From: Spirogloea muscicola
Lineage: Eukaryota > Streptophyta > Zygnematophyceae > Spirogloeales > Spirogloeaceae
DNA: 15,917 nt
Direction: 5' to 3'
NCBI GenBank assembly: GCA_009602725.1
Contig: WELB01000097.1
Coordinates: 53,789-69,705 of the forward strand
Part shown: positions 1 to 7,976 of the stretch, piece by piece
Layout: each line of letters begins with the position of its first letter
Position numbering within the stretch: position 1 is the stretch's first letter
Program-made: the position numbers and the translations under genes
The notes under the pieces: generated by a model
Database searches by the model: none
Told to the model about the DNA's origin: nothing
What the model saw: the letters and a program-made list of their open reading frames with translations, nothing else

Positions 1-1094
1 CACCTGCCGCGCCCGCCGTCCCTGCTCCCGCCGCTGCTGCTGCTCGTCGCCGTGCTGGCCGGCTGCGCCCGCGCCCAGGAGCCCGAAGCGGCGGAGCGCT
101 GCGCGGCGCTGGGCTTCCCGGGGCCCCTCGCCTGCTCTCACTGCGCCTCCCTGGCGGAGTACGTCGACGACGCCGGTGAGCGGCAGCCGCCGCCATTGCG
201 GCCCGCGTTCGGCCGCGCATCGCTCGTGGCGCCACTCGCCGCAGCGCCTGCTGCCATCTGCTCTCATCCTGCCTCCTGCTCCTGCGCCCGCTGCAGAGCT
301 TGTGGCTGAGTGCCAGCAGTGCTGCACGGAGGACGACGAGGACCCGCTCCACAAGGTGCGCTTGCACAGAAAAGCGCGCCTCCACCTCGCTCCCCCCCTC
401 TGTCAGCAGTTTGCCGCCTAAGAGCCAGCAAACAGCGTCACTGCACTGCCTCACTGCTTCGCAGGGGCACTGACGTGCGCACCAGGGAAGCCATACCGCG
501 ATTCCTTGGAAGTCTGTGTTGCTGAACACATTCTGTCAGTCGTGCTATTGAGCACCCGCGCCTCTTGTGGCAGATGCGGTTCGCAAGGGCAACGCTGGAG
601 GTGTGCCAGATGCGGCTGCAGTACTACCAGGGTGTTGCTGACTTCATCGAGGAGAAGCTGGCCAACTACAAGAATGTCGCACTGCAGTGGCGAGGAAATC
701 AGAGTCCTCGCCTGCTACTTCACGACGGCGAAGGCAACGTGCTTGACACGATTAGGTCCTTAACCACCTACAGCTTGCATGCTACAATGTTTTGCTGGCA
801 TTCACCTAATAGGAGATCATCCTAGGTCTCAGCAACAAAGTGCATCTACGAAAGCTGACACGTACAGCCAGCCTCTTGACCACCTAGCATAGCTGGCACT
901 TCATCCTTATCATGATTGCTGGTCTACGGGCCAAATGCAGGGAGCTCAGTGCTCTGGAAGCCCCGCTCTGTGGGGCAGTTGGCTGAGCAGCCTGCTTGCT
1001 AAGAGACATCGTTGTGTTCGGGAGTCGCAGGATTGATGCCTGGAAGACAGAGCACATCGAGGCCTTCTTGGGAGAAAAACTGCAAAATCTATAG
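1..1094 (+). CDS. SELENOF: SELENOF (15-kDa selenoprotein) homolog, four exons, 5' end cut by window, Met at the Sec position
   Basis: The exons I read are 1-175, 297-355, 574-755 and 1031-1094. They join with consistent phases (1, 0, 2) to give 159 residues plus a TAG stop; human SELENOF is 165 aa. The frame is open at base 1 inside a Leu-rich signal peptide ending near GCARAQ, so the ATG lies just outside the window. The next ~50 residues carry six cysteines in the order C, C-x2-C, C-x2-CC, matching the UGGT-binding Cys-rich domain of this family. The thioredoxin-like domain follows (ATLEVC at the start of the redox loop, LLLHDGEGNV, and IEAFLGEKL at the C-terminus). Family members sit in the ER lumen and bind UDP-glucose:glycoprotein glucosyltransferase in glycoprotein quality control. 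The redox loop, C-G-Sec in human, reads C-Q-M here (TGC CAG ATG, 604-612). The exon 3 donor (gtcctt) is weak. The protein alignment is from memory, but the ends of all four exons agree with it. Confidence 0.9.
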
Positions 1095-1701
1095 CATCTT
1101 CTGCTGGAGCACGACTGATGCAATCCTTTTCTGCCTGAGGCCACATGTTGCCTCTTGAGAAGGCAAGGAAGTTGTCGTACTACTCCCACAATCAGCTAAT
1201 TGATACAGGCTTCTAGTGGCTCTCTTGCAATGCTCCGTAGTTCACGTAGTGCACGCTCTTTGGGCGAGCACATCACAGTTTGAAGTTTCAATACGTCACT
1301 CGCCAGCCTGCTGGTGCTATATAGTGCACAACTCTCATTCCCCATGGGTTTTGTCCCACACAGCCACTGTGCAGTGCGACGTCGGGAGGAACCTTTCCAT
1401 GCCATTGCCGGGAGCCACACACAAGGGTGACAACCGAAGGCTCAAAAGTTGTTCGTTACGTGGTGGAAGCAGCTCATTGTTGCTATGTGGACTATGCAAT
1501 GGCCTAAGAGCTTGGTTGTAGCTCGCCAAGGATTTGGCGGTTTTTGTACACTTGATGCAATGTGGTCAGTCACCCTTGATTACCTGATTGGGTGAGGTGA
1601 GGCTTTGCAATCTCCCTGCAGATGTCCCATGCACAACCAAGTGTCTGATACTCATGTCACAATTCACGCAGAATTGTGAATGCATAGTCAACACGACCGC
1701 C
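1095..1701. other. Convergent intergenic stretch: 3' flanks of SELENOF and TUBGCP5
   Basis: This is the 607-base interval between the SELENOF stop and the TUBGCP5 stop on the other strand. It should hold both 3'UTRs. I see no AATAAA or ATTAAA on either strand, no convincing SECIS element (paired TGA/GA core) downstream of SELENOF, and no further exon-like frame. Short open frames here have no recognisable motifs. Confidence 0.6.
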
Positions 1702-4700
1702 TTATAGAAAGTCATTGAAATTTAGCAGTGATCGAAGGTCATCAGGCACTGTCCTGCTCTCCACAAGGCTTTTCATGTCACTGAAGAGGACTTGTTTCAT
1801 CTCATCAGCTTCAACCAGGAAATGTCTGCTGTCAGCCTCCAAGTGCTGAGGCGCATGCTCACAGCGCCTCATTGCTGTCACAATGCGCCGCAGTTTAGGC
1901 GCTTGACCAAGAACAGCATCCAGGAGCTTCCTTGTCGCACTCAAATGTAGTGAGAGCAGACAATGACTCACACAGTCCAGCAAGTACCTGTTGTGTCTGT
2001 CTATACACTCAGTAATGTCAACAATCTGCACATGACAGTATAGCAAGTCAGGTCCAGCCTGTGCGCCAGCAGAGTAGGAACTACTCCTGGCATGCATGCA
2101 CTCTATGGCACTGATTGTGAACTCACTGTTCCAGACAGGTATTCATTGAGTGCTCGCCACTCCTTTTCGAGCAGCTGCCTCTGCATCCAATGAAGGACTG
2201 TTCTGACGATGTGCGCCAGCATGTGCCTGCATGACCAAGCATGTCAGCATGCTGGAGCTGCAATGCAATGTGAGAAGTTGCTAAAAATCCCTCAACTTAC
2301 AGCAAGCAGCTCACCGTAGGAGATGAAGAGTTGGCTGTCGTGTGGGATGCTGCGAGCTCTTCGGGCTAACAACTGAGAGCTCTGGTGACTGGCTGAAGTA
2401 CTGCCATGACAATGGCAAATGCGTCAGCACTGGCGGGTTACAATACAATTTCGTATACAGCTTCCATTTCATCTTTCCATTGAGATGCAGCGAGCTCTTC
2501 AGCCTGCAAATGAGAGCTCTGGTGAATGGCTTAAGTACAACCACAAAGAAGTCAAATGCGCGGGAATCGGCGGGTTCAGCTCATCAACTAATGCTGCAAG
2601 TAATGTGTAACGTTTTGTGGTATGAGCAAGGACAAGGAATAAAGAGCTAGCCCTCCCTTGAAGGGGACTCACACGCAGTACCTCCCAGACATGGTGTAGG
2701 GAGTGGCTTGCAGCTTTCAGATTGAGCAGCACACTAAATATCTCCTGGTACTGCATCAAGGCTGTGCTGTGCAGGACCAGACTCAGGGGCCACTCCACAT
2801 TGTAGTGAAGTTGCACAAAGGAAACACTGTCGTCCTGCTGTTTCTTGTCCACCCGGACTTGTAGCCACTGGTTTAGTGGATCCCAACGTCCGCTGGTGCT
2901 AGTCAGGCTTTCGCTCAGAGCGTCGGCAACTCTTGCGCATGTTGCTTCGCCTTCCCAGCTCTGCAGCCAGGCAGCAGTCCACAGTCAAGCGTCAGCTGCT
3001 TTTGTGAACCGGGTGCTCTTCGGTACAATGAACAGGACACTGCCACAGAGCCACGAGATTGTCAAATGCCCGTACCAGTCGGCAGACGGAAGCACTGAAG
3101 TGGTCAGCCCAATCACCAGCACCCAGAAAGAAGAACCGCCTCAGAGTCATCAAATGGCGAGACAAGCAGAGATCTTCCAAGAATAGGGCAACACAGCGCT
3201 GGCTGATTGAATGGTATCGGCTCAAAGTTTCGCAGATGATACCCTTTTCAAGGGCAACATCCAGTGGCATACGGCTGCTGCCTGTTGGTTCATCACTGTC
3301 ATCGTCCATGGCCTTCGCATGCAATTGGCATCCCTGAAAAAGAGGGGTTGCACTCAAGGAGGAATGCAGAAGAGGATCGGCCCACAGCACCTCTTGCATA
3401 TGCCTTGACTGCCGTGACTCTGTTGAGGACTCAGATGTTCGTGAACTAGTACTCAACGTGGTGTGACTTGCTTTGCCAAGGGCGCCTTCTAACAGGTTCT
3501 CCACACTGTCCTGCCTTGAAGGCTCTGCTTCCTCCCTGATATCTCCTATCTGACCCTCACCTGTCCCAGCTGCAAGCTCAGGTACGTGCATTTGCCTACA
3601 CAGGTTGTCTGCATGCCCTGATTGAGGGCCAGCAAGCTTGTCTGTTTCGAACTGTTGCAGGCCACCCAGACATCCATACAGCACCTGCAGCTGCTGAGCG
3701 GTCCTCAGAAGAGTGACCTCCAATTCTTGAAGAAAGCAGGGCAACTTCAAGTCCTGGGCCTCCTGCAAATGCGACAGGTCAGTCTCTTGTGACTGAGCTA
3801 CCAGTGTCATCAAATACTGCTGTTTGCACCATGACTGTGACACATTGCCAGCTTCTGACCCAGAGAGGAGGAGGTCTTAACTGCAACAAGAGGACGAGCC
3901 AGACCTACTGCATTGACTGATCGAAGATCTCACCACGAGACCCACTTTTGCATCTCCAAAGGGTGCATGGTGAATGTATGAGCGGAGGTACTCAAAGTAG
4001 GGGTCACATGCTCTCCAGAAAAGCACATGCAGGAGGCTACTGTGCACAGGATCACTGACCTGGGGTATGACAACCACACGCTCTCAGATACGTCTGTACA
4101 AGGTCAGCAGGTGCTGAGCATGGCAAAGCCTTGTCAATGCACGGGGATAGTAGCTGGAGCTCGCCTTGTAGAGCCTATAGAGGTAAGTCAGCAAGTCAGC
4201 GCCATGAGGGAAGCCTTTCCATGTGTTGATGACTGCAGTCGCACTGCTTGGGTCTACAGAGTGACATCCATCACATGACGCTGCCAACAACTTGTTGTCG
4301 TCCTTTTGTCCTCGGACACTCTTCTCCCAAGTCTGCCTGCAGAAACAGATGGATGCTAGTGCCCCCAACCGGGCTCGCAGCTCACCTGTCTGATGAAAGA
4401 CACCAAGAAGTGTTGTACCTTTGTGGATCCAAGCGAATCTAGCATGGCAAGGAACTTGGCAAGCAATGCCTGCTCTCCTGCCTATTGCGGCTGATGGAGG
4501 CTGCCTCACAACATCTTGCAGCATGGCCCTTGTGTGTTGACAAGCATCAGCATAACCAGCGTCCCCAGAGTCCTGTGCAGGCTGTGCAGATTGCTCCCTC
4601 TCAACGGCCTCAAACGTCATGTTCAGCTCCCACATGTATGTCTGCATCAGGTACTCCACGGCAGATGCAAAGGCCTGGTTGACGAGCTCACAGGGTCTGC

Positions 4701-5463
4701 TTAGGACCTTGGATGCATCTTCTGAGTCTCCGTCTAGTCCACTTTCTGATCCTCCATTGAGCTGCCACTGCTCTTCATCAGGAGGCTGCCTGCGGCTCTC
4801 CAGCGTCTTGTGATCCTGGACCTTCTTGAAATGATATACAAAGCTTTGCAGCTCCATACAGAGATATGCTGCCTGGGACAGTCCGGTGAGGAGGTTGGAG
4901 ATGCTGCCTGCACTGGTCCCACTCAGCCGAATGGCAGGTCCATCATTTTGTGTGGAGCACCTTCCTCTTAAATTTGATAGGGCTTCATTGGCAAGTCCAG
5001 TCAAGCCAGAGTGGATATCGTCCACCAAATGGGCCTCCTAGATCATCGGTATTTGAAGAAAGAGTCAGCGAAGGTGACGGCATCCTGGACTGCTACTACT
5101 TGCAGCACCTGGAATCGCTGCATTTAAAACAAGGACCCCCTGCAGGAGTTGCAAAATTGATTGCACAGAGTTCAGCACTTATGCAGGCAGGAGCGGCTCT
5201 TTCATTTGACAGGCTCTAGGGAAAGTTCCACACTGGTCAATGAAAGTTTCTCACTTGCAGGATTCGAGGAGGTGCCTCAAAAGGCTTCTGTATATACCGA
5301 CGGTATGTAGCATCGAAAACTTCAGCACCACTTTCAGCAAGAAATGATCCACTGTCTTGAGCAGAAGCTTGTAGATAATTTTCATCTGATTTTTGTGTCA
5401 TGAGCTTTGTACTTGTTCTGCTTCTGCGTGAGCTGTAGGCTGCTGTGAGAGTTTGCTTTCAGG
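1702..5463 (-). CDS. TUBGCP5: Gamma-tubulin complex component 5 (GCP5), multi-exon, C-terminal about three quarters
   Basis: Exons read on the minus strand are: ~5463-5255 (acceptor uncertain), 5037-~4100, ~4059-3934, ~3870-3076, 2960-2673, 2349-2315 (35-nt microexon), 2226-2127 and 2025-1702 (TAA at 1704-1702). Most junctions have GTGAGx donors and phases that join cleanly; the microexon/next-exon junction rebuilds an Arg codon in LHLLRHML. Recognisable GCP-family blocks run in order: LLTGLSQAAY (Grip1 side), DLLTYLYRLY, LLHVLFWRACDPYFEYL, the RYHSISQRC to RRFFFLGAGDW block, HYNVEWPLSLVL with IFSVLLNLK (Grip2), then LLRHMLAHIV and ECIDRHNRYLL. Spacing and residues fit human GCP5 better than GCP2-4 or GCP6, from memory. 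GCP5 is a stabilising subunit of the gamma-tubulin ring complex that nucleates microtubules at centrosomes. No in-frame stop breaks the exons. The N-terminal region is not found. The join around 3934-3870 is unclear because a TAA at 3879-3877 must lie in a ~60-nt intron. Confidence 0.85.
2350..2580. repeat. Diverged tandem duplication, period 138 bp, around a TUBGCP5 microexon
   Basis: Two roughly 95-bp units lie at about 2347-2441 and 2485-2578. Shared blocks include GCGAGCTCTTC (2352 and 2490), TGAGAGCTCTGGTGA, GGCT(G/T)AAGTAC, CAAATGCG and GGCGGGTT. By eye about three quarters of positions match. The left unit touches the acceptor side of the 35-nt microexon at 2349-2315. The right unit lies wholly in the intron and keeps an acceptor-like TTTGCAG on the minus strand. 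Confidence 0.75.
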
Positions 5464-5514
5464 GACGTCCCTCAGGCATCAGTCATTCTGGCTAGTGATG
5501 GCATTGGGCAATAC

Positions 5515-5887
5515 ATTAGTGACGAGGGCGTTGAAGCAGTGGTACCTAGTACTGTCGAAGTCTTCCCATGCGTGCAGCTTGCTGATGCGACGAGCCAGTG
5601 GCTGGTCCGCAAAAATATCCGAGCTTGACAGGCTGGTGCTTGTGCAACTGTCTTTTACACCGGTGTCTGCACCGTCGCTGCCCGCCTCTAAACCTGGACC
5701 TGGTGAGAGCATCGCAGAACAATGCATGCAGGGAGTATCAAAGGAATCAGCCACGCGAGCAGGTCCTGAGGAGGGGCGCAAGCGGAGCAGGACTGTGGCT
5801 GTCTCTGGTGGTAACCTGGACCTGCTCAGCCATTTGCCTGTTCGACTGGGCCACGATCGAGAACTAGCAGTCCTGCTCTCCAATTGG
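5515..5887 (-). CDS. Possible upstream TUBGCP5 exon
   Basis: An open minus-strand frame begins after a good acceptor (CCGCTCTTCCTCAG ending at 5888) and runs to a possible donor (AAT|GTATTG at 5514). It encodes a Ser-rich stretch, then LHAWEDFDSTRYHCFNAL. It is collinear with the TUBGCP5 exons, and human GCP5 also has a poorly conserved acidic/Ser-rich region before its Grip1 block. I see no family motif that proves membership, and its 3' phase does not join the next exon without choosing a weak acceptor. It could instead be non-coding sequence that happens to be open. Confidence 0.4.
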
Positions 5888-6535
5888 CTGAGGAAGAGCG
5901 GGAATGGATGTGTAGGGCACGACAAGTGTCTCCAGCGGTTTGCAAGTGTGTGCCTGTGACTTCGCTGTCCGAGGCTTATGAAGAGACTAGTACACAAGCC
6001 ATCGAGATAGTACTTCAACATGCGACAGTCTGAGACTCATACATTGAGCAGACGCCTCAGCAGCAGGCGCGTCAGCAGTCTGAGCTCACCGAGAGTGACT
6101 CCAGAAGACCGTGGCCTGCAGTCCAGAACCTGCGCCGGAGGCAAGTGCAGGAGCTCGCCAGGGCTCGCTGGCTGCACAGAGTCTGCAGGCGGAGGCACGC
6201 GGCGAGATGCCACGAGGAGCAGAGTCAGAAGCGGGCAGGGGCCGCGTGCTGCAGGCGAGAAGCAGCAGGCGAGGGATATGGGCGGGGTGCCATTTGGGGC
6301 GGCCATGGCGTCGAGGGGCGCGCGGGAGCTCGCCAGGCGGACGGCGGTGGAGGCTGGCGGAGAAGGCGCGGAGCGGCGAGGAGGGTCCGCGGGCGAGCGG
6401 CGGGGGCGGCCCTCGGGGGTCGGCCATGGGCGCCGCCGCGAGGAGGCGACGGTTTGCAGGCCTCGACTCCCGCCCGAACCCGCCTGCCGGGCGGGCCCGC
6501 TGGTCGCAGCAGGGTGCGGCTGCTGGAATTAACGG
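5888..6535. other. GC/CpG-rich unassigned segment, possible promoter or first-exon region
   Basis: CpG density rises sharply from about 6130 to 6510, and frames are open on both strands (for example + 6145-6630 and - 6589-6086), as expected when GC is high. One plus frame begins with a polar run (QQQARQQSELTESD at ~6057-6100) then Arg-rich sequence, without any motif I recognise. It lies upstream of the TUBGCP5 exons, so a promoter or 5' exon of that gene is possible. None of the conserved GCP5 N-terminal motifs is visible. Confidence 0.35.
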
Positions 6536-6660
6536 GGGTCCTCGCCCCTCACTGTTTTGTGGCCTTTGAGGCCTGCGAACATTGTCCATTCTTTTCTGGG
6601 CTGGCTTTGCTAGCCCCTCGTTTTCTATAGGCGAGCCGTCTTTCTCCCCTCAGCCCCCTG
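6535..6660 (+). mobile_element. 3' tail of the RLE-type retrotransposon family (copy 1)
   Basis: This keeps only the end of a subfamily A 3'UTR: an ATTGTCCATTC block (6580-6591), the hairpin GGGCTGGC-TTT-GCTAGCCC (6598-6616, one G-U pair) and then GGCGAGCC. The 5' limit is approximate; faint similarity to the 3'UTR of the large copy begins near 6540. No protein is encoded. Confidence 0.7.
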
Positions 6661-6674
6661 GCCACGGACATCCA

Positions 6675-6733
6675 CGGGTGTTACGGAAAAGGCTCGGGTG
6701 CTACGGTGTTACGGTGGTACGCGGGTGTTACGG
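6675..6733. repeat. Short degenerate tandem repeat of GTGTTACGG type
   Basis: GGGTGTTACGG occurs at 6676-6686, GGGTGCTACGG at 6696-6706, TGTTACGG at 6707-6714, a TGGTACG variant at 6715, and GGGTGTTACGG again near 6723-6733. The repeat lies between two retroelement copies. The unit is not the arthropod telomere repeat TTAGG. Confidence 0.65.
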
Positions 6734-6754
6734 GGATCGGTGGTCCTCGTTACT

Positions 6755-7430
6755 TTCGCTGGATCTCATTCAGCGGCTTGCCCGCCAGGCCATCAACCGG
6801 CGGCCGGGTCTGCCAGGGGCGATGCCCGGCTTTAACGCCGCCGGTTCGCTCGCCCAAATCTTCCGCATGCGCCTGGCCGTATCGCTCCAACGCTCCCTTG
6901 CCCACGCCGTCTACACGCGAGCAGGCCGTGCTATGGCCGCCGCCTCTGGGTCTAGGCGGAGTTCCTCTTTCCCTGCAGCTCGCGCAGCAGGGCGCGCTCT
7001 AAGTCGGGCCTCCGGCTTTCGTGGCGGCGCTCCAGCTCCCCAAGTTAGCTTGTCCGATTTGTTTGTGCTCTCCCGTGGGTACTAATGTCACCTTAGGCAC
7101 CTTAGTTTAGTTCTCTATATTATGTAGCCTTGTTTACTTTGCACTCGCCTCTGCTTGAAGTGTGTATTGGCTTGAATTGGCCTCCCTTTTCATTTCATGC
7201 GCCCCGCGCGCCTTTCTCTCTCTCTGCAGCGAGCTACTCAGACCTGATGTCGCTCACTCGACGGTACTGAATTTCCCTCTGCATCGTCTATGTGTTCTGC
7301 AGTGTCTTGTAGTGTAGTCCTTTTTCCGGCTCCTCTGTCTTTGGCTTTGGACAATGTCCATTCTTTTTTAGGCTGGCTTTGCCAGCCCCTCTTCTCTCTG
7401 GGCGAGCACTTCCTCCCACTTTCGCTGCTG
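6755..7430 (+). mobile_element. 5'-truncated subfamily A retrotransposon copy carrying a ~251-bp insertion (copy 2)
   Basis: From about 6755 the sequence closely follows the 3' part of the large minus-strand element: QRLARQAINRRPGLPGAMPG, then FRMRLAVSLQRS and RAGRAMAAASGS. At 6979 the match breaks. It resumes at about 7221 with ASYSDLMSLTRRY and a TGA, then the subfamily A 3'UTR, TGGACAATGTCCATTC (7347 on), a hairpin at 7371-7387 and GGCGAGCAC. The intervening segment is flanked by TCCCTGCAGC (6970-6979) and TCTCTGCAGC (7221-7230). It carries its own C-terminus (SLSDLFVLSRGY, TAA at 7083-7085). The simplest reading is one dead copy with a later truncated insertion. Confidence 0.75.
6980..7230 (+). 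mobile_element. Truncated insertion inside copy 2, possibly a third subfamily 3' fragment
   Basis: This segment interrupts copy 2 and is bounded by near-identical 10-bp direct repeats that look like a target-site duplication. Its first ~105 bases stay open in the host copy's frame and end in DLFVLSRGY-TAA, so it resembles the C-terminus of a related element. The following ~145 bases (7086-7230) match neither the A nor the B 3'UTR and have no GGGCTGGC hairpin. A template switch or gene conversion is an alternative explanation. Confidence 0.5.
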
Positions 7431-7444
7431 GCATCTCAAGCTGA

Positions 7445-7800
7445 CCAGCGGCGCCGGAACAGGGTGCAGTGGACTTTCCTGCAGCCGGGTCGCTAGCGCA
7501 GGTGTACCGGATGCGCTTGGCCGTCTCGCTGCAGAGGTCTGTGGCCCGCGCGCTGCACCTGCGTGCCGGCAGAGCCCTCGGTGCTGTCTCTGGCTCTGGC
7601 CAGAGGACCCACTTCCAGGAGCCTAGCTTCTCTGACCTGAGGCTGCTTAGCAGGGGTTACTGAGTAATACGTAAACCCTTTGTTTCTTGTTGTGCTTGTT
7701 TTTCTTAGCGCTTCCCCTGGCCCCTTCTCGTACTTTGTTCCTCTTTTACGGGGTGGCTTTTCCAGCCCCTATTCTCAATGGGCGAGCCCTTTCTTTCTGC
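7445..7800 (+). mobile_element. 5'-truncated subfamily B retrotransposon copy (copy 4)
   Basis: It encodes only the conserved C-terminal tail of the retroelement protein: AGSLAQVYRMRLAVSLQRS, then RALHLRAGRA and SDLRLLSRGY, with TGA at 7661-7663. The 3'UTR is the B type (TGTGCTTGTT, then CTTCCCCTGGCCCCTTCTCG). It ends with the hairpin at 7750-7769 (one mismatch) and GGGCGAGCCCTTTCTT. It is about 90% identical by eye to the 3' end of the inverted copy at 7977-9295. The 5' break is placed by loss of similarity. Confidence 0.8.
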
Positions 7801-7976
7801 AGCACTTCCTGGAGGCTCGGTGCCTTTGGGTCTTGTGTCCTGCTACCGCATGCGGTTGTCTATGTCCCTCCAGCGGTCCCAAGCGCTTGCTTTGCACCGC
7901 CGTGGTCGCGCCCTTGCAGCAGCCTCTGGCTTGCGCAGCGGGGTTGCTCTTCCTCCCCTCAGCTCATCTCCTTACA
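7800..7976 (+). mobile_element. Retrotransposon C-terminal fragment, no 3' end (copy 5)
   Basis: A plus-strand frame reads CYRMRLSMSLQRS, then ALALHRRGRALAAASGLRSG, a diverged version of the same C-terminal tail. It stops abruptly where the opposite-strand copy begins at about 7977. The terminal SDL-LLSRGY, stop and hairpin are missing, so it was either truncated or interrupted by that copy. Confidence 0.65.

Noticed and set aside
1095-1200. Possible SECIS element after the SELENOF stop (ACTGATGCAATCC ... CCTGAGG)
   Set aside because: The two TGA-containing pieces cannot be paired into a SECIS core with the required helix and apical loop, and the gene has no in-frame TGA to recode.
1196-1529. 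Small overlapping frames on both strands in the SELENOF/TUBGCP5 interval
   Set aside because: They have no motif, no plausible splice context and no similarity to either neighbour.
6086-6589. 167-codon minus-strand frame as the first exon of TUBGCP5
   Set aside because: It is Pro/Arg/Ala-rich as expected from GC-rich DNA, matches no GCP5 N-terminal motif, and equally long frames exist on the other strand.
6675-6733. Telomere-like repeat
   Set aside because: The unit GTGTTACGG does not match TTAGG or TTAGGG and the array is short and interstitial.
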